A DNA stretch of 62,473 nucleotides, taken from the NCBI GenBank assembly GCA_032122355.1, contig JAUMCS010000018.1, positions 1 to 62,473 of the forward strand, in the 5' to 3' direction. Made by a program: the position numbers and the translations under genes. The DNA is from RFTU01 sp032122355. GTDB lineage: Bacteria > Pseudomonadota > Gammaproteobacteria > Burkholderiales > Burkholderiaceae_C. Positions 8,179 through 17,181 of this stretch are shown here, one piece after another (position 1 is the first letter of the stretch; each line of letters starts with the position of its first letter). The notes under the pieces are model-generated. The model did not search any database. It saw only the letters and a program-made list of their open reading frames with translations, and was not told the DNA's origin.

Positions 8179-10665
8179 ATGCTCTGCGAAACACTGAAAT
8201 TTCATCACTTACGAACACTGGTTGTCGGGCTTTTATGGCCATGGCTGCCCCTGAGCATCTGGGCGCAAGATTCTGCTGCATCATTCATTCTTATTCAAGA
8301 AGATACCATTGACTTAAGGGCGCAAACCATCGAGGGCACACCTGAAGGCACCAGCACCGCCACAGGCGATGCCTACGTGCTCAAAGGCAAAATCCGGATT
8401 CAAGCGCCCGAAATGCATTTCAACCAAAAAACCCGCTGGGCACATGTGCCCGGGCCTAACGTCAAAGTTCAACAAGGCAATACGTATGCCAAGGGCCAGG
8501 AATTACACTTACAAATCGACAACATCGAAGGTTACTTTGATGAACCAGTTTTCTTCTTCAGCGACCAAACCTTGGGGGGTAAGGCCGCTCGATTGACTTT
8601 TATCGATGACAAACATTTGGTTCTAGAACGTGCACAGCTCACGAGTTGCTTGCTGGATGCCTATACGGCACCTGCGCGTGAAGCCGGACAACCGCTCAAG
8701 CAAACATCATTCAATATGCAACGCATGATGCGCGATGTTCCAGCAGATCAGCAAGAAACCCACATCGCAGAACCCCCCACATCAACTACCCCACCCATGT
8801 GGGAATTACGCAGTCAACAAATTCGTTTTGATTTTGAAAAAAATGAAGCCTGGGCGAAGAACACTCAACTGTATGTTTTGGGCGCGCCCACCATTCCCCT
8901 GCCGCTGCTTTCATTTCCGCTGGGTAATGAAAGACGCTCGGGCTGGCTCACACCTTTTTTTCGAATTGATAGCCGTAGTGGTACCGAGCTAGGAGCCCCT
9001 TACTACTGGAATATCGCTCCCAACCAAGATGCCACCCTGACCCCCATCTACAGCTCACGGCGTGGGCCTTCGGGGGAAGTGGAATACCGCTATCTGCAAT
9101 ATGACCATGAAGGGCAGGTGAATATCCACACCATGCCTAAAGACCAATTAACCCAAGCATCACGACATGCCTTGTATTGGCAACAAATCACGCGTTGGGA
9201 TACCCATTGGCAATTCCGCACCTATGGTTTAAAAGCCTCAGATGACAACTACTGGAAAGATTTCCCCCGTACCGCCACTTTTGCGGTCGATCCCAGCTTG
9301 CTCGGTGCGGCGGCGGCTGCAGCTGCCACCACGGGTGCCAGTTCAGGCGGTTTCCGTCTAGGTGCGAGCTCAGGAAGTACGTCTCGAATTTATACCAACC
9401 TACAGCCGCGCTTACTGCCCCAGGTTCTGGATATTCAACGATCCATTCCCGAGTGGGGAGAAAACACGCTGGGCTACGCTCGCGTGCAGCAATGGCAAGT
9501 TTTGCAAGGGCTTGACCCTAGCGCGCTGATGGTGGCGCCCTATCAGCGCAGCCCACAACTCGGCTTGACCAGCCGATATAACCTTCCTTGGGGAACGGTA
9601 GCTTCTGTTGAAACCGAGTTCAACCGTTTTGATCGCCCTAACTTATCGCTTGATCCTACTCCACAATGGCGACAAGGCTCACGCTGGCACGCACTGGTCC
9701 ACTTTAATCGTCCTTGGTACACCCATTGGGGTTGGATTGATCCCAAATTAAGTATCAATACTGCCAGATACTGGATGGATGCGCCCCTCAACACATCGAT
9801 CACTGCGAACGCAAACCCTAACCCCAATACCTATCACCGCACCATACCCACCTTCAGCCTAGACGCAGGCCTCAGACTTGAACGCTCAACCGAGGTATTT
9901 AACCGCCCGCTCACCCATACGCTAGAGCCTCGGGTCGTGTACGCCCATACACCTTTACAAGATCAAAACGCATATCCGATTTTTGATACAGCACCGAGGG
10001 ATTTCAACGAATTAACCATGTTCTCGCCCAATGCCTTTTCGGGTATTGATCGTGTGAGCGACAGCCACCAAATCACTGCCGGCCTGATCAGTCGCATTTT
10101 GGGCAAAGATAACGGCGCAGAGCTTGTGCGCGGGAGCCTGGCGCAACGCATGAAGTTTCGTGACAACCTTACTACGCCTGAAGGCCTTCGCAGCACACAA
10201 AGGCTATCGGACGTTTTAGCCGGCGCCACGATCAATCTCATTCCTCAAACATCGCTGACCCATGCAGCTCAATATAACCATGATGTCGGCGCTGTTACAG
10301 CATCCACCACAACGGCACGTTATTCAACAGGGGCCAATCGCATTATCACAGCCACTTACCTCTACGCCCGAAATGCCAACTCTAGTGTCGATGCTCGCTG
10401 GCTGTGGCCTGTTTGGCGCACCCAGTCGCCGCTAACACGATCCTGCCCGCTGCAAATCAGTTCTGCCGGGCGAGTCAATTACAATTGGCGCGAAGATCGC
10501 ATCATTGAAAGCATGGCGGGTGCTGAAATCGACGCGGGCTGCTGGATTGGTCGGCTGGGTGTTTCCCGTCGCTCGGTCGGCATTCAAGAAAATATTTCGA
10601 CCTTGATTTTTCAAATAGAACTCTTTGGCTTATCACGCCCCGCCCCGAATCCCTTTGTGTTCTAA
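8179..10665 (+). CDS. lptD: LPS-assembly protein LptD
   Basis: An 828-residue outer-membrane protein that, with LptE, inserts lipopolysaccharide into the outer leaflet. It has a signal peptide (residues about 1-29, ending SIWAQ), an OstA/LptA-like periplasmic domain (DTIDLRAQTIEGT, ATGDAYVLKGKIRIQAPEM), then a long beta-barrel ending in a terminal phenylalanine (NPFVF) as expected for BAM substrates. Cysteines occur in LTSCLL, RSCPL and DAGCW. Ala-rich and Ser/Gly-rich inserts around residues 375-400 look lineage-specific. First gene of lptD-surA-rsmA. The Shine-Dalgarno is weak. Confidence 0.93.
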   Translation: MLCETLKFHHLRTLVVGLLWPWLPLSIWAQDSAASFILIQEDTIDLRAQTIEGTPEGTSTATGDAYVLKGKIRIQAPEMHFNQKTRWAHVPGPNVKVQQGNTYAKGQELHLQIDNIEGYFDEPVFFFSDQTLGGKAARLTFIDDKHLVLERAQLTSCLLDAYTAPAREAGQPLKQTSFNMQRMMRDVPADQQETHIAEPPTSTTPPMWELRSQQIRFDFEKNEAWAKNTQLYVLGAPTIPLPLLSFPLGNERRSGWLTPFFRIDSRSGTELGAPYYWNIAPNQDATLTPIYSSRRGPSGEVEYRYLQYDHEGQVNIHTMPKDQLTQASRHALYWQQITRWDTHWQFRTYGLKASDDNYWKDFPRTATFAVDPSLLGAAAAAAATTGASSGGFRLGASSGSTSRIYTNLQPRLLPQVLDIQRSIPEWGENTLGYARVQQWQVLQGLDPSALMVAPYQRSPQLGLTSRYNLPWGTVASVETEFNRFDRPNLSLDPTPQWRQGSRWHALVHFNRPWYTHWGWIDPKLSINTARYWMDAPLNTSITANANPNPNTYHRTIPTFSLDAGLRLERSTEVFNRPLTHTLEPRVVYAHTPLQDQNAYPIFDTAPRDFNELTMFSPNAFSGIDRVSDSHQITAGLISRILGKDNGAELVRGSLAQRMKFRDNLTTPEGLRSTQRLSDVLAGATINLIPQTSLTHAAQYNHDVGAVTASTTTARYSTGANRIITATYLYARNANSSVDARWLWPVWRTQSPLTRSCPLQISSAGRVNYNWREDRIIESMAGAEIDAGCWIGRLGVSRRSVGIQENISTLIFQIELFGLSRPAPNPFVF

Positions 10666-10705
10666 TTACTCATATAACCTGTCATTCTTCCTTGTTCATC
10701 ATCTC

Positions 10706-12073
10706 GTGAAAATCATTCCTGACTTTTTCTTATTGCGTTCGCGCAAAAGTGGTTTTAACACTGCTGCTTATCCTTGGGTTTGGGTTTTGGCCTTCCTTAC
10801 CTTCATACCCTCGACTGCATGCCCACAAAAAGCCACTCGGAGCATGGCCGACTATATTGTGGCAGTTGTGAACAATGAAGTGATCACCGCCATTGAGATT
10901 CAACAACGCATCAACCAAATCACTGAAAATGCCAAGCGGAGCGGTGAAAAAACCCCATCAGCCCCGCAGCTTCGTCAGCAAGTCCTCGATAACTTGATTG
11001 AAGAACGATCCATACTTAGCCTAGGCCGCGAGGCAGGGCTTAAAGTTGAGGAACAAGATGTACAGCGCGCCATCAACTTGATAGCCACTCAGAATCAAAT
11101 TTCCACATCCCAACTAAAAGACCAGATTCAACAAGAGGGCATGAATTACAGCCGGTTTGTTGAAAACATCGCGAATCAAATCCTGGTGGAACGCTATCGT
11201 GAGCGAGAAGTATTGCGTCGCATTGATGTCAGCGATATGGAGATTGACTCCTACATTCAAAAAATTCGAAGCAATAAATCGACAGCAGCAGATATTAAAT
11301 ATAACATCGCACAAATCCTCATTGCCATACCTGAGGGCTCCTCCAAAACTGAAATCACCAAGCGCCAAGCACGAGCCCAATACGTATTAAAAAAAGCCCT
11401 CAACCAAGAAAACTTTGCTCAGCTGGTCGCTCAATTCAATGAAGACAAAACGCTTCCACCCAGCGGAGAAATGGGCTTGAAAGCCACTGCGCAAATACCC
11501 GATTTATTTTTAATCAAAATACAGTCACTTCAAACAGGTGAAGTCCTGCCCGAATTGGTCCGCAGTGGCGCAGGTTTACACGTACTCAAGGTGGTTGAAA
11601 GGCGCGAATCCGCCGCCATTCCTATTCCACAAACGCTGGTACGGCATATACTCTTACGCACCATTGATCCGGGTCAGCGGCAAGCTGCCATTCAATCTTT
11701 GCTGCAGATGCGCATTCAAATCATAAAAGGTGATCGCACATTTGAATCCTTTGCCCGAGAATTCTCAGAAGACGGTTCTGCCAACAAAGGAGGTAATTTA
11801 GGCTGGTCCAGCCCGGGGTTATTTGTACCCGAATTTGAACAAGCCATCAATAAATTACCCATCGGTGGTGTTTCAGGACCGGTGATTTCTCGCTTTGGCG
11901 TACACTTAATCCAAGTGGTTGAACGCCGTGATCAACTGATCGAGCGCAAACAGCTGCGTGAACAAGCACGTAATGCACTGCGCCAAGCGAAATATGAAAC
12001 AACATACCAAGAATGGCTCAAAGAGATTCGTGCCAGGGTCTACTTGGAGCTAAGAGATCCTCCTGAGTCTTGA
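10706..12073 (+). CDS. surA: Periplasmic chaperone / peptidyl-prolyl isomerase SurA
   Basis: A periplasmic chaperone for outer-membrane proteins, LptD among them. After a hydrophobic signal segment (WVWVLAFLTFIPSTA) comes the SurA N-domain (ADYIVAVVNNEVIT, LIEERSILSLGREAG), then two parvulin domains; the second has RHILLRTIDPG, FSEDGSANKGGNLGW and FGVHLIQVVERR. The start is uncertain: there is no ATG before the mature part, the longest frame begins with TTG at 10625 inside lptD, and GTG 10706 or TTG 10733 give a better-sized signal peptide. None has a clear Shine-Dalgarno; I chose GTG 10706 (455 residues). Order lptD-surA-rsmA lacks the pdxA often found between the last two. Confidence 0.92.
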   Translation: MKIIPDFFLLRSRKSGFNTAAYPWVWVLAFLTFIPSTACPQKATRSMADYIVAVVNNEVITAIEIQQRINQITENAKRSGEKTPSAPQLRQQVLDNLIEERSILSLGREAGLKVEEQDVQRAINLIATQNQISTSQLKDQIQQEGMNYSRFVENIANQILVERYREREVLRRIDVSDMEIDSYIQKIRSNKSTAADIKYNIAQILIAIPEGSSKTEITKRQARAQYVLKKALNQENFAQLVAQFNEDKTLPPSGEMGLKATAQIPDLFLIKIQSLQTGEVLPELVRSGAGLHVLKVVERRESAAIPIPQTLVRHILLRTIDPGQRQAAIQSLLQMRIQIIKGDRTFESFAREFSEDGSANKGGNLGWSSPGLFVPEFEQAINKLPIGGVSGPVISRFGVHLIQVVERRDQLIERKQLREQARNALRQAKYETTYQEWLKEIRARVYLELRDPPES

Positions 12074-12109
12074 ATTTTTACTTACAATCCATTTTCTTAT
12101 CGTAACTTT

Positions 12110-12877
12110 GTGCAGCACATTCCACGCAAACGCTTCGGACAACATTTCTTAGTGGATCAAGCCACTATTTCGGCCATTATTCAGGCCATTGCTCCACAGC
12201 CAGATGATCCCATGATTGAAATTGGGCCGGGCACGGGGGCTCTCACGTTTGCTTTATTACAGCATCTTAAAAAATTACAGGTGATTGAACTCGATCGTGA
12301 CCTTGCTCAGCGTTTGGAAAAATACCCACAAATTCAAATCACTCAGGCCGATGTTCTCACCATCCATTTCCCGGATATTGCCCACCATCTGGGCTCGAAA
12401 ATTCGGATAGCAGGTAACTTACCCTACAACGTATCAACTCCCATTTTGTTTCATCTTCTGCCTTTTGCTGATATTGTGACTGATCAGCACTTTATGCTGC
12501 AAAAGGAGGTGGTTGATCGAATGGTCGCCGACCCGTGCAGCAAAAACTACGGCCGGCTTTCGGTTATGCTTCAGTGGCGCTACCACATGGAGTCTGTGTT
12601 AGATGTTCCCCCAGAGGCCTTTAACCCACCACCGCGCGTACAGTCAGCGGTTGTTCGCATGATTCCCTGGCCTGATCCTACGCCTCTAGATCCTAAACTG
12701 TTGGAAGATATCGTTCAAACTGCATTTTCACAACGCCGAAAACTTCTGCGCCATACCTTGGGGCATTGGCTGGAACAACAGGCTTATTCAGGTCCGTTTG
12801 ACTTACAGCGACGAGCAGAAGAAGTGCCCGTGCACGAATATATCCATATTGCGCATAGCCTAAGCTCCCGTACCTAG
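12110..12877 (+). CDS. rsmA: 16S rRNA (adenine1518-N6/adenine1519-N6)-dimethyltransferase
   Basis: KsgA, 255 residues, dimethylates two adjacent adenosines in the 3'-terminal hairpin of 16S rRNA during 30S maturation. Motifs: RKRFGQHFLVD at the N-terminus, the SAM-binding IEIGPGTGALT (about residue 38), and the catalytic GNLPYNVSTPI (about residue 104). GTG start at 12110, 36 nt after the surA stop. It converges on pyrC with only a 13-nt gap and no terminator visible. Confidence 0.95.
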   Translation: MQHIPRKRFGQHFLVDQATISAIIQAIAPQPDDPMIEIGPGTGALTFALLQHLKKLQVIELDRDLAQRLEKYPQIQITQADVLTIHFPDIAHHLGSKIRIAGNLPYNVSTPILFHLLPFADIVTDQHFMLQKEVVDRMVADPCSKNYGRLSVMLQWRYHMESVLDVPPEAFNPPPRVQSAVVRMIPWPDPTPLDPKLLEDIVQTAFSQRRKLLRHTLGHWLEQQAYSGPFDLQRRAEEVPVHEYIHIAHSLSSRT

Positions 12878-12890
12878 GAAACTAGCAGCG

Positions 12891-13934
12891 TTAATTCTTT
12901 GTATCGATGAACTGCCAGGGCAGCTTTTCGCCCGCCCCCAAAGGCTTCAATTCTGCTTGCCCTAACGGCAAACTCTCAGGCACGACCCAAGGCTCCCGCC
13001 TTAAGGTGATAGTGCCTGTATTAAGGGGTAATCCATAAAAAAAGGGTCCATTTTCACTGGCAAAGGCCTCTAACTTATCGAGGGCCCCCGCCTCATCAAA
13101 TGCTTGGGCGTAAAGTTCCATAGCATGCAAGGCCGTATAACAACCAGCGCAACCACTGGCATGCTCTTTGAGTTGTGCCGCGTGGGGGGCACTGTCAGTT
13201 CCCAAGAAAAATCGTTTATCGCCTGATGTCGCAGCCTGTAACAGAGCTGCTCTATGCGTTTCTCTTTTAAGAACCGGAAGACAATAATAATGCGGCCGCA
13301 AGCCCCCTTGGAAAATGGCATTGCGATTATAGAGTAAATGATGCGCCGTGATGGTTGCAGCCAAATGCGATGACGCAGCAGCCACATATTGAGCCGCCTC
13401 GCGTGTAGTGATATGCTCAAACACGATACGCAGCGCCGGAAATTGACGCCGCATAGGCTCTAGTATTTGATCAATAAAAACGGCTTCACGATCAAATATA
13501 TCAATATTTGTATCCGTCACCTCGCCATGCACTAGAAGAATAAGCCCTTCTTTTTGCATTGCCTCAAGAACGGCATAAGTTTTGTGGATATCCGTAACAC
13601 CGGCGTCACTGTTCGTGGTAACTCCTGCCGGGTATAACTTCAGCGCCACAATGCCTGCTGCTTTAGCCCGAATGATTTCATCGACAGGTGTGTTATCCGT
13701 CAGATACAGCGTCATCAAGGGTTCAAATGCCGCACCAACTGGCAGCGCGTCAAGAATGCGCTGACGATAGGCCAGGGCTTGGTCTGTCGTAGTCACTGGC
13801 GGCCGAAGGTTGGGCATCACAATAGCGCGCGCAAACTGCCGCGCGGTGTGACCCACAACACTCGCCAGTGCCTCAGCATCACGCAGATGCAGGTGCCAGT
13901 CATCTGGGCGCCTGATCGTTACCTCCTGAGTCAC
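12891..13934 (-). CDS. pyrC: Dihydroorotase (class II)
   Basis: A 347-residue zinc amidohydrolase that closes N-carbamoyl-aspartate to dihydroorotate in pyrimidine synthesis. Metal ligands are visible: DDWHLHLRD near the N-terminus, the carboxylated lysine in ALKLYPAGVTTNS, HGEVTD, FEHITTREA and the aspartate in GTDSAPH. Length fits the E. coli PyrC type. It starts 9 nt after the gltL stop in the same direction, so it is probably the last gene of the glutamate/aspartate importer operon; aspartate is the precursor of its substrate. Confidence 0.95.
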   Translation of the reverse strand: MTQEVTIRRPDDWHLHLRDAEALASVVGHTARQFARAIVMPNLRPPVTTTDQALAYRQRILDALPVGAAFEPLMTLYLTDNTPVDEIIRAKAAGIVALKLYPAGVTTNSDAGVTDIHKTYAVLEAMQKEGLILLVHGEVTDTNIDIFDREAVFIDQILEPMRRQFPALRIVFEHITTREAAQYVAAASSHLAATITAHHLLYNRNAIFQGGLRPHYYCLPVLKRETHRAALLQAATSGDKRFFLGTDSAPHAAQLKEHASGCAGCYTALHAMELYAQAFDEAGALDKLEAFASENGPFFYGLPLNTGTITLRREPWVVPESLPLGQAELKPLGAGEKLPWQFIDTKN

Positions 13935-13943
13935 TTTTTAATC

Positions 13944-14678
13944 TCAGTGCTGCAGTATCTTTGAGAGGAAGTCTTGGGCGCGCGGACTTCTGGCATCGGG
14001 ATTACCAAAGAATTCGGACTTAGAACAATCTTCGATAATTTTTCCTGCATCCATGAAAATCACACGGTTACTGACTTTTTTGGCAAAACCCATTTCGTGG
14101 GTAACCACCATCATGGTCATACCCTCTTGCGCAAGATTCACCATCACATCCAATACTTCCCCGACCATTTCGGGGTCGAGTGCAGATGTTGGCTCATCAA
14201 ACAGCATGACGATCGGGTCCATCGAAAGTGCCCGAGCGATAGCCACACGTTGCTGTTGTCCGCCAGAGAGTTGGCCCGGGAATTTATCTTTATGCGCGGA
14301 CAACCCGACCCGATCCAACATTTTCAGACCTCGAGCCATGGCATCATTTTTATCCCGGCCAAGCACTTTGATTTGAGCTAAAGTTAAATTATCTTTAACC
14401 GACAAATGAGGGAAAAGCTCAAAATGCTGAAAAACCATACCCACGCGACTCCGCAATTTCGGCAGGTTCGTACTGGGATGGGTAATGCTAACGCCATCAA
14501 TGGTGATGTCACCCTTCTGAATGGGTTCGAGCGCATTCACTGTTTTAATGAGAGTTGATTTACCTGAACCCGAGGGCCCGCATACGACAACCACTTCACC
14601 TTGCTTGATAGTAGTACTGCAGTCAGTAAGCACCTGAAAAGACCCATACCATTTGGAAATATTATTGATTTCAATCAC
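13944..14678 (-). CDS. gltL: Glutamate/aspartate ABC transporter, ATP-binding protein
   Basis: A 244-residue ATPase energising import of acidic amino acids. Walker A GPSGSGKST (about residue 35), signature LSGGQQQRVAIARAL, Walker B VMLFDEPTSALDPE and the H-loop VTHEMGFAKK are intact and place it in the polar amino acid family. GTG start at 14678 with AGGG 9 nt upstream. Third component after gltJ and gltK, and directly before pyrC. Confidence 0.92.
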   Translation of the reverse strand: MIEINNISKWYGSFQVLTDCSTTIKQGEVVVVCGPSGSGKSTLIKTVNALEPIQKGDITIDGVSITHPSTNLPKLRSRVGMVFQHFELFPHLSVKDNLTLAQIKVLGRDKNDAMARGLKMLDRVGLSAHKDKFPGQLSGGQQQRVAIARALSMDPIVMLFDEPTSALDPEMVGEVLDVMVNLAQEGMTMMVVTHEMGFAKKVSNRVIFMDAGKIIEDCSKSEFFGNPDARSPRAQDFLSKILQH

Positions 14679-14696
14679 AACCGTAACCCTTTATAT

Positions 14697-15362
14697 TCAA
14701 CGAATGATGGCAATTTTAGCCTGCAAGCGTTTAACCACCATTGATAACGAGAAACAAATGACAAAATAGACAGCAGCAGCTACCAAGTAAGTTTCAACTG
14801 GACGGTTGAAATTTTTACCTGCCACTTCAAAACCCTTGAGCATGTCATAGGCACCTATCGCGTATACCAGTGAGGTATCCTGGAATAGGATGATGGTTTG
14901 TGTCAACAAAACCGGCAGCATATTTCTGAATGCCTGGGGCAAAACCACCAACTGCATGGTTTGAGAGTAAGTCATACCCACCGCATACCCGGCAAAAACT
15001 TGACCCTTGGGCACACTTTGAATGCCTGCTCGCATAATCTCGGAATAATATGCGGCCTCAAACAAGGTAAACGTGATCATGGCCGACAATTCGGCGCCCA
15101 TGGGTTTGCCCAGCAATAAAGGTATTAGCAAGAAGAACCATAGAATTACCATCACCAAGGGTATGCTGCGCATGGTGTTGACATAGGCGGCAGCAGGGAC
15201 CACCAACCAAGGCTTGCCAGACAAACGCATCAGTGCCAAGATGGTGCCCAACACAATACCGCCGACCATAGCAATCAGTGTGAGTTGTATAGAAAAAACA
15301 AAACCTTTGAGTATGTAACTCGACAACACACTTGTGTCTAAAAAGGAAAAATCCAGATTCAC
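14697..15362 (-). CDS. gltK: Glutamate/aspartate ABC transporter permease GltK
   Basis: A 221-residue inner-membrane permease of the HisMQ family. It has several transmembrane helices and the EAA loop pattern (EIMRAGIQSVPKGQVFAGYAVGMT) that docks on the ATPase. The GTG start at 15362 has AGGA 8 nt upstream. It pairs with GltJ, 15 nt upstream, to form the channel. Assignment as K rather than J rests on order and length. Confidence 0.88.
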   Translation of the reverse strand: MNLDFSFLDTSVLSSYILKGFVFSIQLTLIAMVGGIVLGTILALMRLSGKPWLVVPAAAYVNTMRSIPLVMVILWFFLLIPLLLGKPMGAELSAMITFTLFEAAYYSEIMRAGIQSVPKGQVFAGYAVGMTYSQTMQLVVLPQAFRNMLPVLLTQTIILFQDTSLVYAIGAYDMLKGFEVAGKNFNRPVETYLVAAAVYFVICFSLSMVVKRLQAKIAIIR

Positions 15363-15377
15363 AATTGAATTCCTTAT

Positions 15378-16118
15378 TTATTTAGCACCAACCAACCCAG
15401 GCACTCTGAGCTTAGCTTCAATAAAAGTGGCTATACGGTTAACCGAGAATGCCGAAATAAAATAAAGCAAGGTTACCATCAGGTATATCTCCACGCCCCG
15501 AGCTGTTTCCTCTTGCGCTTGCATAGCAAACATGGTTAATTCAGCCACACTCACCGCAAATGCTACTGCGGAGTTTTTGATGATGTTCATAGATTCACTG
15601 GTCAGGGGCGGCAAAACGATGCGGAAGGCCATCGGCAACAAAACAAATCGGTAGGTTTGCGCCAGGGTAAATCCCATCGCCAATCCGGCATAACGCTGAC
15701 CCTTGGGTATGCTTTGTATCCCTGCTTTAACTTGCTCGGAAATACGAGCACTGGTAAAGAAACCCAATGCAAAAACAACCAGTAAGAACCCCGGAAGTTC
15801 CTTTAGTGGTGTATAAATTCCTGGCAAAACGTGGTACCACAAAAATATTTGCACCAACAACGGCAAGTTACGAAAGAGCTCTGTCCAGGCATCTCCAAAT
15901 AATCGCAACCATTTATTCGGTAAGGTCCTGAGAACGCCTATTAAAGAGCCCACCACCAAGGCCACCACTAAGGCAAGCCCAGCAACAGAAAGCGTCCAAC
16001 CCCAAGCCGATATCATCCACTGCAAGTAGGTAATGTCACCACCCTGGCCAAAACAGCCTTGCGCAACCTCACCCGTAATTGTGTCCTTGCAAAACACTTG
16101 CCAATCCCAAGCAGCCAA
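15378..16118 (-). CDS. gltJ: Glutamate/aspartate ABC transporter permease GltJ
   Basis: A 246-residue permease partner of GltK. The EAA loop SEQVKAGIQSIPKGQRYAGLA and hydrophobic helices are evident; the N-terminal periplasmic stretch with CFGQGGDITYLQW is typical of GltJ. The start is TTG at 16118, supported by GGAG 7 nt upstream; an ATG at 16125 is out of frame. A stem-loop separates it from gltI, which should lower its expression relative to the binding protein. Confidence 0.88.
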   Translation of the reverse strand: MAAWDWQVFCKDTITGEVAQGCFGQGGDITYLQWMISAWGWTLSVAGLALVVALVVGSLIGVLRTLPNKWLRLFGDAWTELFRNLPLLVQIFLWYHVLPGIYTPLKELPGFLLVVFALGFFTSARISEQVKAGIQSIPKGQRYAGLAMGFTLAQTYRFVLLPMAFRIVLPPLTSESMNIIKNSAVAFAVSVAELTMFAMQAQEETARGVEIYLMVTLLYFISAFSVNRIATFIEAKLRVPGLVGAK

Positions 16119-16143
16119 GGGCCATCTCCAAAAAATTCACAAC

Positions 16144-16177
16144 AAAATAAAAGGAGCGCATTGGTAAATGCGCCCCC
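16144..16177 (-). terminator. Intrinsic attenuator between gltI and gltJ
   Basis: On the minus strand a hairpin GCGCATT-tacc-AATGCGC (16173-16156) is followed two bases later by the T-rich run TCCTTTTATTTT. It lies in the 86-nt gap after gltI. Such partial terminators commonly let the solute-binding protein be made in excess over the membrane subunits; strength is not known. Confidence 0.6.
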
Positions 16178-16204
16178 ATAAACTCGCATACCTTACATTA
16201 AAAC

Positions 16205-17104
16205 TTATTTGCGAGCATATTCCTCAGCAGGCTTATCATTAGGCGTTGCCCAAGCAGCCTTAGTGGCATCACTGGCCGGCAAACCCACCTTCACATTAGC
16301 AGGAGGAATGGGCTGCATAAACCATTTGTCATAGATCTTTGCCATTTCACCAGATTTCACCAGGCTTTGCAGGCTGGCATCTACTGCAGATTTGAAAGCA
16401 GGATCATCTTTACGTATCATGATAGCAATAGGCTCAACATTGAGTACTTCACCCACGATTTTGAAATCGGCAGGGTTCTTGGACTTTGCAATATTGCCAG
16501 CCAGAATCTGACCGTCCATCACGAATGCATCGGCACGATCGGTTTCAAGCAGCAAGAAGCTGTCTGCGTGATCTTTTCCAAACACCTCTTCGAAATTCAC
16601 ACCCGCTGCACGCTCGTGCTTACGCAGCAATTGTACAGATGTTGTTCCAGTGGTGGTGGCTACTTTTTTACCATTCAACTGCGCAATACTGGTAATGCCA
16701 CTCTTGGCTTTAGCGGCAATTCGCACTTCTTCAACATAGGTTGTATTAGCAAATGCTACATCTTTCTGGCGAGCAGCATTGTTGGTGGTAGAGCCACACT
16801 CAATGTCTACGGTGCCATTTTGAACCAAAGGAATTCGGTTTTGTGAAGTAACAGCCTGGAACTTGACATCTAATTTGGATAGACCGAGTTGTTTCTGGAT
16901 ATCAGCTATCGCACGCTGACACAACTCCACATGAAAGCCAGCATATTTGCCATCACCCAAGGTGAAGCTTAGGGCACCTGATGACTCACGCACACCCATC
17001 GTAACAGAACCGGTTTCCTTCATTTTTTTGAAGGTTTCTTGTGCCTGGACAGAACCCACGATAGCAAAAATTCCGACAGCAGCAGCTATGACAGTTTTTT
17101 TCAT
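16205..17104 (-). CDS. gltI: Glutamate/aspartate periplasmic binding protein
   Basis: Solute-binding component of the importer, 299 residues from ATG 17104. This start has GAGGTG 4-5 nt upstream; the GTG two codons earlier (17110) is less likely. Signal peptide KKTVIAAAVGIFAIVGSVQAQ, then a SBP_bac_3 fold (GSVTMGVRESSGALSFTLGDGKYAGFHVELCQRAI, NRIPLVQNGTVDIECGSTTNN). First gene of gltIJKL-pyrC. A long palindrome lies just upstream (17135-17163). Confidence 0.92.
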   Translation of the reverse strand: MKKTVIAAAVGIFAIVGSVQAQETFKKMKETGSVTMGVRESSGALSFTLGDGKYAGFHVELCQRAIADIQKQLGLSKLDVKFQAVTSQNRIPLVQNGTVDIECGSTTNNAARQKDVAFANTTYVEEVRIAAKAKSGITSIAQLNGKKVATTTGTTSVQLLRKHERAAGVNFEEVFGKDHADSFLLLETDRADAFVMDGQILAGNIAKSKNPADFKIVGEVLNVEPIAIMIRKDDPAFKSAVDASLQSLVKSGEMAKIYDKWFMQPIPPANVKVGLPASDATKAAWATPNDKPAEEYARK

Positions 17105-17134
17105 CTTCACCTCAAGTTAGTTTGCAATAAGGAT

Positions 17135-17163
17135 GTTGCCTCACATTTTGAAAATGTAGCAAC
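17135..17163. promoter_or_regulatory. 29-bp inverted repeat upstream of gltI
   Basis: A core ACATTTT-G-AAAATGT (perfect, 7+1+7) is flanked by GTTGC on one side and GCAAC on the other. It lies about 31-59 bp upstream of the gltI start, in the 71-nt space after cca. It could be an operator for the importer operon or a weak cca terminator; it lacks a following T-run, which favours an operator. Confidence 0.4.
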
Positions 17164-17181
17164 TTTCGTATCTTACATTAA

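Noticed and set aside
10625..10705. SurA start at the TTG inside lptD
   Set aside because: It would add about 27 residues before a normal signal peptide and lacks a ribosome site.
17135..17163. Intrinsic terminator of cca
   Set aside because: The palindrome is A+T-rich with a one-base centre and no T-run follows on the minus strand; an operator is more plausible.
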